From positions 245,870 through 309,869 of the forward strand of contig NZ_UNOZ01000031.1 of assembly GCF_900536025.1 (NCBI RefSeq): a stretch of DNA of 64,000 bases, given 5' to 3'. The position numbers and the translations under genes are program-made. Source of the DNA: Pseudomonas reidholzensis. GTDB lineage: Bacteria > Pseudomonadota > Gammaproteobacteria > Pseudomonadales > Pseudomonadaceae. The number at the start of each line of letters is the position of its first letter. Position 1 is the first letter of the stretch. The notes beneath the pieces are model-generated. The model saw only the letters and a list, made by a program, of their open reading frames with translations, did no database searches and was not told the origin of the DNA. This document shows positions 10,131-18,790 of the stretch, piece by piece.

Positions 10131-10178
10131 TGCCTGCAATTTCATAGAATGAGCCTTTGCCCTCTCGAGCAGGCCTGC

Positions 10179-10667
10179 ATGTCCAAGCATTCTCTCAACC
10201 CCCAGGGTGATTTCCCGCCCGTTGGCCTGGGGCGCCGACTGGCGGCGATGTTCTATGACTTCCTGCTGTGCACGGCGCTGTTGATCGTCACGGCGCTGGC
10301 TTACAAGCTGATCCAGATGGCGATCATCGGCGAGGCACGCATGCGTGCGCTGACTGACGCCGGGGCGCTGGACGGTGACCCGCTGTTGTCGACGGTGCTG
10401 CTGTTCGTGCTGTTCGGTTTCTTCGCCAAGTTCTGGACCCATGGCGGGCAGACACTGGGCATGCAGGTGTGGGGCGTGCGGGTACAGAACGCGGACGGTA
10501 GTGCGATCAGCCTGTGGCAGGCGTTGTTGCGCTTTGTGGTGTCGATCGCGTCCTGGCTGTGCCTTGGGCTGGGCTTTATCTGGTCGCTGATCGACAAGCG
10601 CAAGCGCAGCTGGCATGACATCTATTCCGAGACGCAACTGGTGCGGGTGCCGAAGCAGAAGAAATAG
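10179..10667 (+). CDS. RDD-family membrane protein
   Basis: Protein of 162 residues with the RDD arrangement: an early arginine/aspartate region (GLGRRLAAMFYDFLL), a first membrane helix, a loop, a second helix around residues 65-80 and a third near the C-terminus, ending in a basic tail. Inner-membrane protein of unknown role; RDD proteins are loosely linked to ion or small-molecule transport. I chose ATG 10179 (MSKHS...) over ATG 10149, because 10149 falls almost on the preceding terminator and has no ribosome binding site. Confidence 0.75.
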   Translation: MSKHSLNPQGDFPPVGLGRRLAAMFYDFLLCTALLIVTALAYKLIQMAIIGEARMRALTDAGALDGDPLLSTVLLFVLFGFFAKFWTHGGQTLGMQVWGVRVQNADGSAISLWQALLRFVVSIASWLCLGLGFIWSLIDKRKRSWHDIYSETQLVRVPKQKK

Positions 10668-10769
10668 TTTTATGACAGAGCGTCGGGATCGGGATCGAAG
10701 ATTGTGGGCTTATCCAAGGCGCCTGGGCTGGCGTTATCTTCGATAGTGGCAATGGTGGTGGATATTCGG

Positions 10770-10840
10770 GCCTCATCGCGGGCAAGCCCGCTCCTACAAG
10801 GACCGCGCCGACCTGTAGGAGCGGGCTTGCCCGCGATGGC
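10770..10840. repeat. Inverted REP pair, second type
   Basis: Arms of about 27 bp containing TCGCGGGCAAGCCCGCTCC and its complement face each other across a short spacer. This is a common fluorescens/putida-group REP, different in core from those at 6850 and 18406. Confidence 0.88.
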
Positions 10841-10932
10841 CGGAACTGCCAATGCAAATTCTGGCGCTGCCGCGCTGTACCGCCCTTATAAACCAGCGAG
10901 AGCGCAGCGATTCGCCAGCCGTCGCCCTGGCC

Positions 10933-10972
10933 CTTGATCTTGATCTTGATCTTGATCTGGCTTGTGATCTTG
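10933..10972. repeat. CTTGAT hexamer microsatellite
   Basis: Four tandem CTTGAT units (10933-10956) followed after a short break by two more partial units. It is non-coding and lies between a REP pair and the larger repeat that follows. Confidence 0.8.
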
Positions 10973-11215
10973 ATCTACCGCGACTTCAGGAGGCCGAACG
11001 GAGGTCTTGCGGAGTGAGGTGACGGCCATGGATGGCCGGCAAGCGCCGCGGGCCAGGAAGGCCCGTCCGGCGCGGTCCTCACGGGAGCAAGACCGGAGTG
11101 AGGGAACCCGCAGCGCAGCGGAGGGCCGGATGCAGGAGCAAGCGGTTTTTGGTTACTTTTTTCCAAGAAAAAAAGTGACCCGCCGTAAGGGCGGAAGGGG
11201 CCAGTGGCCGCGCCA
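10973..11215. repeat. Long Pseudomonas-type intergenic repeat element
   Basis: About 240 bases without a credible gene. They contain several GC-rich half-palindromes and, at 11157-11211, a GGTTACTTTTTT/AAAAAAAGTGACC hairpin ending in CCGCCGTAAGGGCGGAAGGG. A shortened reverse-complement copy of the last part stands at about 63593-63626, next to the IS110-type element, so the sequence is dispersed. It resembles repeats that recur in many Pseudomonas genomes and are often mis-annotated as small proteins. Confidence 0.6.
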
Positions 11216-11269
11216 CACCAAACGGATCAGTTCACCTAACCCGAAGCCCGAAGCCCGAAGCCCCACCCC

Positions 11270-12226
11270 TCACCCCCGCCCCCGCAACGTCTCCGAAGGC
11301 AACTCCCCAAACCGCTGCCGATAACTCTCAGCAAACCGCCCCAAATGCATGAACCCATAATCCATCGCCAACTCAGTCACACTGCGCACCGAACAACTCG
11401 GATCACTCAAGCACGCCTGCACCCGCTCCAGCTTCCTCTGCCGTACATACTGCTTGGGCGTCGTCCCCAGCTGCCGATCGAACAACCCATACAGCGACCG
11501 CACACTCATGCACGCCTGCTCCGCCAACGCCTCGGCCGGCAACTCCAGCTTCAGGTTGCGCTCGATATAGTCCAGGATCCGCTCAAGGCTGGCCCCCGGC
11601 GACGCCAGGCTCTCCCGGCGAACATTGGTGCTCATCAGCGTCAGCAGCTTGCTCGCGACGATCTGGCTGTAATGCCCCTGCACCCTCGCCAGCGAATCCC
11701 CCACCTCCGCCTCGTGGCAGACCATCGCCAGCAGGTTGACGAAGCCCTCCAGCTCCTCCAGCCGGTAATGGTTGCGCAAGAACCGCACCCCCTCGCTCGG
11801 CCGGCCCCAGCGCTGCTCATCACAGATCGACTCCAGCAGCCGCGTCGGCACCTTGAGGATGAACTTCTCACAGTCCTGCGAGTAGGTCAGGTCGACCGGA
11901 TCGTCCGGGTTGATCAGCAACAACTCGCCCGGCACCAGGTGATGCTCGCGCTGCGGCCCCCGCCACAGGCAATTGCCGTTAAGCAGCACCTGCAGGTGAT
12001 AGATGCTCTCCAGCGCCGGCGACGTGACCCGCACACTGCCGCCATAGCTGATCCGGCACAGGTCCAGTTCGGCGAACGTGCGGTGGTACAGGCTGGCCTG
12101 CGGATGGGTGGTGCGCGACAGGCCGATGCAGTGCTGGCCGACATGCCGGTTGACGTAATCGGAGACGGCATAAGGATCAGCGTGATGAAACACGCTGCTG
12201 CGCTCACTCAACAGGCGGCTTTCCAT
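11270..12226 (-). CDS. AraC/XylS-family regulator, BenR/XylS-like
   Basis: Protein of 318 residues with an N-terminal cupin-type effector domain (about 1-200) and a C-terminal double helix-turn-helix (about 215-315, with RSLYGLFDRQLGTTPKQYVR). Family-typical segments include PYAVSDYVNRHVG, LDLCRISYGGSVRV, GELLLINPDDPVDLTYS and GFMHLGRFAESYR, which closely recall BenR and XylS, activators of benzoate degradation. No ben or xyl genes are in the window, so either it acts in trans or its effector differs. The start MESRLL at 12226 matches XylS-type N-termini; an upstream ATG at 12280 would add an unrelated tail. Confidence 0.8.
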   Translation of the reverse strand: MESRLLSERSSVFHHADPYAVSDYVNRHVGQHCIGLSRTTHPQASLYHRTFAELDLCRISYGGSVRVTSPALESIYHLQVLLNGNCLWRGPQREHHLVPGELLLINPDDPVDLTYSQDCEKFILKVPTRLLESICDEQRWGRPSEGVRFLRNHYRLEELEGFVNLLAMVCHEAEVGDSLARVQGHYSQIVASKLLTLMSTNVRRESLASPGASLERILDYIERNLKLELPAEALAEQACMSVRSLYGLFDRQLGTTPKQYVRQRKLERVQACLSDPSCSVRSVTELAMDYGFMHLGRFAESYRQRFGELPSETLRGRG

Positions 12227-12490
12227 AGGCAAGGCACTCGGTCTGTTATTGTTCTGGGCGCCGCTTCCTACGGGGCACAAGGCCCGTGGTTGCGGTCGTT
12301 CACGGTCATTCTATCGGGCCGGTTGGCGGGTACGGCGGGCAGGTGACAACCGGTGGCCAGGCCACACACTAAGCAAAAAGACGCCGGTTGAGCAATCAGA
12401 CTTGAGTAAAGCGCGGGCGGACAGCGGACAGCAGAGCGCACCCGCGCGTGCGATTATCGAACAGTTATTGACCGGAAACAGGCGGTTGGG

Positions 12491-13546
12491 TCAATGCACC
12501 GCCGATTCATGGCGCGCTGCCCAGCCCTGGCTGCGCGCGCGGAACTGCCGCGGCGCAATCGAAAACAACTCGCGAAAGCGCCGGTAAAAGTGCGGGAAGC
12601 TGACAAAGCCACTGGCCACCGCGACCTCGGTCAGCGACTTGCTGGTGTGCTGCAACAGCTGCCGGGCATGGGTCAGGCGCAGTTCCAGATAGTAGCGCGG
12701 TGGCGTCGCCTGCACATGACGGCGGAACAGACGCTCCAGATGACGACGTGACAGGCCCGCATGCACGGCGATCTCGTCGATGCCGATCGGGTCTTCGATA
12801 TTGGCATGCATCAATTCCAGCGCCAGGCGCACGCCACGCGGCAAGCTCGGGTCGATGTCCGGCGCGGCGGCCGGCACCTGGCTCAACACCCGCGCACGGT
12901 CACAGGCGAGCATCTGCTCGACCGCACGTCGCAGGCCTTCGCCACCGCTGTGCTCGAGCAGGCCGAGCATCATGTCCAGGGCGCTACTCGCGCCCGCGCA
13001 GGTCATGCGTCGACGGTCCAGCACATGCGCCTGGCGGCTGACCCGCACCTGCGCGAACAGCTCGCTCATCATCGCCCGGCCATCCGGGTGGAACGCGCAG
13101 TCATGGTCGTTGAGCAGGCCGGCTTCGGCGAGAAAATAGGCGCCGTTCCACAGGCCGCCCAGCAGCGCGCCCTGCTGATCGGCTTGACGCAACCTGCTGC
13201 GCAACAGGGGCGCGCACTCCAGGCGCACGCGAAACCCGCCGCACACCAGCAACACGTCGAGGCCCTGCCCCTCCAGGTCGGCCAGTTGCGTGGTGACCGG
13301 CAAGGCGATACCCAGGTCGCTCATGACCTGGGCGCCCTCGCCCACCACCTCGATCTGAAACAGTGGCGTCGCGCTCATCAGGTTGGCGGTCACCAGTGTG
13401 TCCATGGCGGCGGTAAACGCCATCATGGAAAAGTGTTCACGCAGGACAAAGGCCACCCGCCGGCACGGCAACGACAGTACCGTGCGACCCGAGGGGTCGA
13501 GGTGGGCCAGGTTGGTGTTTTTCAGGACGCTTTCGAAATGACTCAT
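12491..13546 (-). CDS. GlxA-type AraC regulator (GATase1-like plus HTH)
   Basis: Protein of 351 residues. The N-terminal half (about 25-210) is a DJ-1/PfpI (GATase1-like) domain, and the C-terminal 110 residues are an AraC-type DNA-binding domain (IDEIAVHAGLSRRHLERLFRR). This is the architecture of GbdR, CdhR, SouR and ArgR, regulators of betaine, carnitine, sarcosine and arginine use in pseudomonads. It lies 74 bp after proX on the same strand, so it is probably transcribed with, or controls, the adjacent ProU-type transporter. The exact effector cannot be read from the sequence. The 210-bp gap to the BenR-like gene holds nothing recognised. Confidence 0.85.
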   Translation of the reverse strand: MSHFESVLKNTNLAHLDPSGRTVLSLPCRRVAFVLREHFSMMAFTAAMDTLVTANLMSATPLFQIEVVGEGAQVMSDLGIALPVTTQLADLEGQGLDVLLVCGGFRVRLECAPLLRSRLRQADQQGALLGGLWNGAYFLAEAGLLNDHDCAFHPDGRAMMSELFAQVRVSRQAHVLDRRRMTCAGASSALDMMLGLLEHSGGEGLRRAVEQMLACDRARVLSQVPAAAPDIDPSLPRGVRLALELMHANIEDPIGIDEIAVHAGLSRRHLERLFRRHVQATPPRYYLELRLTHARQLLQHTSKSLTEVAVASGFVSFPHFYRRFRELFSIAPRQFRARSQGWAARHESAVH

Positions 13547-13583
13547 TGGCTCAACTCACCAGCAGCCACAGCCCCGGTACAGG

Positions 13584-13604
13584 GCCCCGGCTGAGCGCCG
13601 GGGC
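13584..13604 (-). other. Stem-loop between proX and the GlxA-type regulator
   Basis: An 8-bp perfect stem, GCCCCGGC with GCCGGGGC around a TGAGC loop, just past the proX stop. It has no T tract. Such hairpins often protect the upstream message of a binding-protein gene and lower downstream expression (inference). Confidence 0.55.
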
Positions 13605-13620
13605 GGGTGAAGAACAAACC

Positions 13621-14649
13621 TTACTTGCTCGCCTGGGTCGCCGCAGCGCGAGACGCCTGCAGCCACGCGTCGAACTGCTGACGGTGGGCGGCAACCCACT
13701 CCTTGGCGTGGCGCTTGATGTCAGCCGGCTTCTTCTCGCCCTGCTGCATCCTCAGGTTCTGCGCACTCTCGTCGGCCGTGGTGATCTGCATCAGCGAGAG
13801 GAACTTGGTGGCGGCCGGGTTTTCCTCGGCAAACTCCTTGTTCAACACCGCTTCGACCTTGTCCACGGCAAAGCCGAGGTTCTTGCCCTTGTACATCGTG
13901 TCGACGGTGTTGTTGCCGTCAGGCAGGTCGGTCTTCGGCACTTCCAGCCAGACCACGTCCTTGTCTTCCACCAGCACCGTAGCGATCCATTGCGGGACCC
14001 AGGTGAAGTAGAGGATCGGCTTGCCTTCCTTGTAGCGGGTGATGGTGTCGGCCATCAGCGCGAAGTACGAGCCCTGGTCGACGTGCACGCTCTTGTCCAG
14101 GTCATAGGCTTTCATGTGGTGGGCGATCACCAGTTCGCAGCCCCAGCCCGGGTTGCAGCCGGTGAGGTTGGCCTTGCCATCGCCGTCAGTGTCGAACAGC
14201 TTGGCGATCTCGGGCTTTTTCAGGTCGGTGATGTACTTGATGTTGTGCGCTTCGGCGGTCTTCTTGTCGATCAGGTAGCCCTGCAGCACACCGGGCATGA
14301 TGTCGCCGGCCTTGACCATCACGTCGTCACCCCCGGCCTGCTGGTAGAACTTGTCGTGCAGCTTGTCCCACAGGTGTACGGTGAAGTCGGCGTCACCGTT
14401 GGCCAGGGCGACCATCATCACCCCGTACTCGGTCTCCTTCGGCTCCTGGACCTTGTAGCCCAGCTCGCTCAGGCCTTCCATGGCGACTTCGCCACGGAAG
14501 CGCTCTTCAGCGATGGAGGGGAAGATCGGCGTGACCTTGACGCCTTCGCCGGGTTTGTCGGCCGAGGCGTTCGCGCACATCGCGGCGACCACCAGGGACA
14601 GCGCGCTGGCGCACTGGAGGATGCTGCGGGAGAACTTGGATTCGTACAT
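13621..14649 (-). CDS. proX: ProX-type glycine betaine/proline-betaine binding protein
   Basis: Precursor of 342 residues. A signal peptide (about 1-28, ending ANASA) is followed by an OpuAC-type substrate-binding domain. Segments closely match E. coli ProX, such as GYLIDKKTAEAHNIK, KLFDTDGDGKANLTGCNPGWGCE and MADTITRYKEGKPI. Two cysteines in the NPGWGC region are the disulfide pair of ProX. The tryptophans of the aromatic betaine cage appear conserved, but this was not checked by alignment. It is the periplasmic part of the proV-proW-proX importer. The start at 14649 directly precedes the signal peptide. Confidence 0.88.
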   Translation of the reverse strand: MYESKFSRSILQCASALSLVVAAMCANASADKPGEGVKVTPIFPSIAEERFRGEVAMEGLSELGYKVQEPKETEYGVMMVALANGDADFTVHLWDKLHDKFYQQAGGDDVMVKAGDIMPGVLQGYLIDKKTAEAHNIKYITDLKKPEIAKLFDTDGDGKANLTGCNPGWGCELVIAHHMKAYDLDKSVHVDQGSYFALMADTITRYKEGKPILYFTWVPQWIATVLVEDKDVVWLEVPKTDLPDGNNTVDTMYKGKNLGFAVDKVEAVLNKEFAEENPAATKFLSLMQITTADESAQNLRMQQGEKKPADIKRHAKEWVAAHRQQFDAWLQASRAAATQASK

Positions 14650-14707
14650 CGTCGCGTACCTTCTTGTGGTTTTTGTCTTCAAGTGCGGCAGTTCGAATAC
14701 GTCAGTT

Positions 14708-15658
14708 TCAGGCGGTCTTGCGCCGCTCTGGGTGCCTTGCGCCAAACACCCGCAGGACTACGCCCACGGGCCCTGTGTGGAACCAGCGCACGCTCGGGTC
14801 GGCGTTGGTGCGGGCGCCCATGGCCTGGGTCAGGCGGTCGAGGAAGATCGCCAGCAACACCAGGCCCATGCCGCCGACCGTGGCCAGGCCCATGTCCAGC
14901 CGGCCGATGCCGCGCAGGACCATCTGGCCCAGGCCGCCGACAGAAATCATCGACGCGATCACCACCATCGACAGCGACAGCATCAGGGTCTGGTTGAGGC
15001 CGGCCATGATGGTCGAGGTGGCCAGCGGCAATTGCACCCGGGTGAGCATCTGCCGCGGCGTGCAGCCAAAGGCGCGGGCGGCTTCGATCTTGTCTTCCGG
15101 CACCTGACGGATGCCCAGGTTGGTCAGGCGCACCAGCGGTGGCAGGGCAAACACGATGGTCACCAGCACACCCGGCACGTTGCCGATGCCGAACAGCATC
15201 ACCACCGGCACCAGGTAGACGAACGCCGGCAGGGTCTGCATGGCGTCCAGCACCGGCCGGACGATCTGCTCCAGGCGGTTGCTGCGGGCACACAGGATGC
15301 CCAGCGGGATGCCGATCACCGCACAGAAGAACACCGAGGTCAGCACCAGGGCCAGGGTGGTCATCGACTCCGACCAGACCCCGATCAGACCGAGCAAGGT
15401 CAGCGTGACGAAGCACAGCAGCGCCATGCGCTTGCCGGCCAGCTGCCAACCGAGCAGCGACGAGAGGAGGATGCCGATGCTCGGCGGGATGCTCTGCAGG
15501 ATGAATTCGATGCCGTTGAGCACCTGGTCGATCGGCCAGCGAATGGCCCGGAACACATCACGAAAATTGTGCACGAGGAAATTAAGGGTGGCTTCCACCC
15601 ATTCGCCCAGGGGAATGGTGGCGGACTGGAACGGGTCGAGAAGACTGAAATCGGACAT
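14708..15658 (-). CDS. proW: ProW-type betaine ABC transporter permease
   Basis: Protein of 316 residues with a periplasmic N-terminal tail and about seven membrane helices. The EAA loop is visible as EAARAFGCTPRQMLTRVQLPLATSTI. It pairs with ProV and ProX to import glycine betaine-like compounds for osmoprotection or as carbon and nitrogen source. It starts 31 bp after the proV stop and ends 58 bp before proX. It is slightly shorter than E. coli ProW (354 residues), mainly at the N-terminus. Confidence 0.88.
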   Translation of the reverse strand: MSDFSLLDPFQSATIPLGEWVEATLNFLVHNFRDVFRAIRWPIDQVLNGIEFILQSIPPSIGILLSSLLGWQLAGKRMALLCFVTLTLLGLIGVWSESMTTLALVLTSVFFCAVIGIPLGILCARSNRLEQIVRPVLDAMQTLPAFVYLVPVVMLFGIGNVPGVLVTIVFALPPLVRLTNLGIRQVPEDKIEAARAFGCTPRQMLTRVQLPLATSTIMAGLNQTLMLSLSMVVIASMISVGGLGQMVLRGIGRLDMGLATVGGMGLVLLAIFLDRLTQAMGARTNADPSVRWFHTGPVGVVLRVFGARHPERRKTA

Positions 15659-15689
15659 CGTGGCTTACCTCGGCAAGGGTCGCGGACGC

Positions 15690-16850
15690 TTAGTGGCGGC
15701 TCAGGGTCTGCAGCAGCTGGTTCTTCGACAGGGTGCCTTTGAAGGCGCCATCGCGGTCCAGCACCGGCACCGGGTACGGCAACGTGGCGGCGATGTCGAG
15801 TACCTCGTGCAGCGGGGTGTCGAGGTACACCGGTCGCCGTTCGTGGAGGCTGTAGCGGTCCGTCGTGGCGGCGCCGCTGGGGTCGGTGTCGACCACGCCG
15901 AGCAGGTGCCCGTGATCGTCGACCAGGTAGCCGAACGGCACCCCGGCCTGGAAGCTTGGCGCCTTGCCGTTGACCCGGCAGACCACCAGCGGGTCGAACT
16001 CGGCGACATCGCCGGCCTTGAGGATTCGCGAGCTGTCGAAGCCCTTGAAGAAGGTGCGCACGTAGTCGTTGGCCGGCTGGTTGATCAGCTCTTGCGGGGT
16101 GCCGATCTGCACCACGCGGCCGCCCTCCATGATCGCGATGCGATGGCCGATGCGGATGGCTTCTTCGATGTCGTGTGAGATGAAGATGATGGTGCGTTGC
16201 TGTTCGGCCTGCAGGCGGATCAGCTCACCCTGCATTTCGCTGCGGATCAGCGGGTCGAGGGCGGAGAACGCTTCGTCCATCAACAGGATGGTCGGGTCGT
16301 TGGCCAGCGCCCGGGCCAGGCCGACGCGCTGCTGCATGCCGCCGGACAGTTGATGCGGGTAGCTGTGCTCGTGACCGGCCAGGCCCACCTGGCTGAGCGC
16401 TTCACGGGCGCGGCTGTTGCGCTCCTGCTCGCCGACGCCGGCGATTTCCAGGCCAAAGGCGGTGTTCTGCAAGACGCTCATGTGCGGCATCAGGGCAAAG
16501 GACTGGAACACCATGCCCATTTCCTTGCGGCGCACGTCGAGCAGGGCCTTGTCGGACAGACCGGTGATTTCACGGCCGTTGAGGTGGATGCTGCCGGAGG
16601 TGGGTTCGATCAGGCGGTTGAACAGCCGCACCATGGTCGACTTGCCCGAGCCGGACAGGCCCATGATGACGAAGATCTCGCCACGCTTGACGGAGAAGCT
16701 TGCATCGAACACGCCGACGACGTGACCGGTCTTGCTGAAGATTTCATTCTTGTCGGCGCCCTTGCGGAGCATTTCCATGGCCAGGTCCGGGTTGGGACCA
16801 AACACCTTGAAAATGTTTTTCACCGAGAGAATTTCATCGGCATGGCTCAT
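15690..16850 (-). CDS. proV: ProV-type betaine ABC transporter ATPase
   Basis: Protein of 386 residues: an ABC ATPase domain (1 to about 270) followed by a pair of CBS domains. Walker A GLSGSGKST, signature LSGGMQQR and Walker B TILLMDEAFSAL are all intact. CBS domains in this family sense ionic strength. The insertion KNEIFSKTGHVVGV before Walker A is typical of ProV. ATG 16850 follows GAGGG at correct spacing; the ATG at 16967 has no such site and would add an unrelated leader. It is the first gene of proVWX and divergent from a LysR regulator across about 400 bp. Confidence 0.92.
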   Translation of the reverse strand: MSHADEILSVKNIFKVFGPNPDLAMEMLRKGADKNEIFSKTGHVVGVFDASFSVKRGEIFVIMGLSGSGKSTMVRLFNRLIEPTSGSIHLNGREITGLSDKALLDVRRKEMGMVFQSFALMPHMSVLQNTAFGLEIAGVGEQERNSRAREALSQVGLAGHEHSYPHQLSGGMQQRVGLARALANDPTILLMDEAFSALDPLIRSEMQGELIRLQAEQQRTIIFISHDIEEAIRIGHRIAIMEGGRVVQIGTPQELINQPANDYVRTFFKGFDSSRILKAGDVAEFDPLVVCRVNGKAPSFQAGVPFGYLVDDHGHLLGVVDTDPSGAATTDRYSLHERRPVYLDTPLHEVLDIAATLPYPVPVLDRDGAFKGTLSKNQLLQTLSRH

Positions 16851-17249
16851 AACGACCCTCTTTATTATCTTTATAACCAATTTCAAACTTCGCCCCGCCG
16901 CGCCGTGAGGCGCTGGATGGCAGTGCGAGTACGCTTGGCAGTCGTTCAAATCCGAACGTGGAGTCAAACCGGCACGCAGAAAATCCTGCTTTGGAAAAAT
17001 ATCGACATCAATTGCATCAATGCCGCGCCGTTGCTTTAACGTTAGGCTTCAGTAGGTAAAGGGTCCAACGACATTTGTACGGCGCAAACCATTACCTGGG
17101 GTTATCAATCGCCCTGCGGGCTGCCTGTTACGGCCCTTTCGCGGTCAACCCGCGCCTCTTCGGGCCCGCCGTGGGTTTACCAGCCACTGGCGCTACCGCT
17201 ACAGTGCCGCGACCTGCCCCGGTATCACCAAGGATCCGCCACCCCGACC
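16851..17249. promoter_or_regulatory. Divergent intergenic region between proV and the LysR gene
   Basis: 399 bases with no convincing gene. It is more AT-rich around 16960-17060 than its flanks, as expected for a promoter region. It should carry the promoters of both transcription units and the LysR operator. I could not fix a specific operator or -35/-10 pair. Confidence 0.5.
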
Positions 17250-18230
17250 ATGGTCAAACACACCGAACCCGATCAGACCCTGATCAAGATGCCCTCGCTG
17301 CGCGCGGTCAAGGTCTTCGTCGCGGCCGCCAAGTACCAGAACTTCACCCGCGCCGCCGAGGCCCTGTGCGTGACCCAGGCGGCGGTCAGCCGGCAGGTGC
17401 GCGAGCTGGAGGCGCACCTTGGCGCCGAACTGTTCACCCGCGTCGGGCGGGCGGTCGAGCTGACCGTGGCCGGTTCGATCTTCTTCGATGCGGTGCAGTT
17501 GTCGTTCGTCAACATTTCCCAGGCCGCCGAGCGGATCCGCAGCAACACCGGGACCAAGCAGGTGGTCACGCTGTGCTGCTCGCCGGCGTTCGCCAACCTC
17601 TGGCTGGGCCCGCGCCTGCCGAAGTTCTTCGGTGATAACCCGGACATCGACATCAACCTGATCACCACGCAGAACTTCCTGTCGATGGAGCCTGGGGTAC
17701 GGCCGGACATCTTCATCACCAAGCTGGGCAAGATCCACGAGGGCTACCATTGCCTGCCGCTGAACCACGATGTGGTGTACCCGATCTGCTCGCCGCAGTA
17801 CCTTGAGCAACACCCTGAACTGCGCACGCTGGAGAGCATCCGCGATGGCGCCCTGCTCAACCTCACGCCCTACGGGCGCTCGCAGGTGGCCGAGCATGTC
17901 GACTGGGACGTCTGGCTGGCCTTTCACAACATCGACCTGAAAAGCCGTGCCAGCCAGGCGCCGCACTTCTTCAACGCCAACGACTACAACCTGCTGGTGC
18001 AACTGGCCCAGGACCACCAGGGGGTGGCGCTCGGCTGGCATCTGCTGGTCGGGCCGATGGTCGAGCGCGGGCTGCTGGTGCGGCCGGTGCCGCATGAGCT
18101 GGTGCTCAAGGACACCTTCCACTACCTGGCGTTCAGCGAAGACAAGGAGCAAGACGCCAGTTGCCGGCGGGTGCGGGACTGGTTGCTGGAGCAATACGCG
18201 GTGCCTGCGACGGTGGCTGTGGGCACATAA
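17250..18230 (+). CDS. LysR-family regulator, GcvA-like
   Basis: Protein of 326 residues with an N-terminal winged helix-turn-helix (about 14-72, VFVAAAKYQNFTRAAEALCVTQAAVSRQVRELE) and a LysR substrate-binding domain. The HTH is of the GcvA/AmpR subgroup. It stands divergent to proVWX, the classic position for a LysR regulator of its neighbour, so it probably controls betaine uptake; this is inference from position. No partner genes follow. Confidence 0.85.
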   Translation: MVKHTEPDQTLIKMPSLRAVKVFVAAAKYQNFTRAAEALCVTQAAVSRQVRELEAHLGAELFTRVGRAVELTVAGSIFFDAVQLSFVNISQAAERIRSNTGTKQVVTLCCSPAFANLWLGPRLPKFFGDNPDIDINLITTQNFLSMEPGVRPDIFITKLGKIHEGYHCLPLNHDVVYPICSPQYLEQHPELRTLESIRDGALLNLTPYGRSQVAEHVDWDVWLAFHNIDLKSRASQAPHFFNANDYNLLVQLAQDHQGVALGWHLLVGPMVERGLLVRPVPHELVLKDTFHYLAFSEDKEQDASCRRVRDWLLEQYAVPATVAVGT

Positions 18231-18405
18231 CGGCAGATCATGGGAAAACCGGAGAGGCGACAATTATTATCCTGGCACTAAGGGGTAGCTCAACCTGAGG
18301 GCGATTTTTCCGAACTTTGTAGGTTCTTCTAATTGATCGTTCTTAGGCCAAGCCCTTTCAAGGTTTTTTGCATTGATCTGGATTTGTCTTTGGCTTGAGC
18401 TCGCT

Positions 18406-18553
18406 GGGGCCGCTGCGCGCCCCTTTCGCGACACAAGGCCGCTCCCACGGGATGGCGTGTTGCCCAAGTTTTGTTCAATACGCGAAATTTACTGCCCGGC
18501 GCCGTCCATGTAGGAGCGGCCTTGTGTCGCGAAAGGGCTGCGCAGCGGCCCCG
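18406..18553. repeat. REP pair (P. putida 35-bp type)
   Basis: Inverted arms at about 18406-18449 and 18510-18553 share the core CCCTTTCGCGACACAAGG with the pair at 6850-6960, here around a 60-base spacer. The rest of 18231-18790 holds no gene I can support; the galE promoter must lie within it. Confidence 0.9.
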
Positions 18554-18790
18554 GCGAGCTCGCGACAAGCGCAATTTCAGAACACCTTGAAAAGGCTGGC
18601 TCTTAGGGCAGGCTCCTCGTGCCTGCCGTTCCTTGAAATAGCCTATTTCGCCATCTACCCTCTCAAGTGATCCGTAGTGCCCGCCGCTGCCCACCCCTTA
18701 TCGACCTAGCCGTTTACACCTTTTTTTCAAGGACCGATGCGCAGGCGCACGCCGCTGCGCCTGCACAACAACAGATTCCAGGAGACGTGG

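Noticed and set aside
10933..10972. CTTGAT tandem repeats considered as a CRISPR or att site
   Set aside because: Units are 6 bp with no spacers, and no integrase or cas gene is near.
10975..11166. 63-codon open frame in the intergenic repeat (MEKSNQ...)
   Set aside because: It lies fully within repetitive DNA and looks like the spurious small proteins often predicted from this Pseudomonas repeat.
16860..17060. LysR T-N11-A box upstream of proV
   Set aside because: Several matches are possible by chance in this AT-rich stretch and none stands out.
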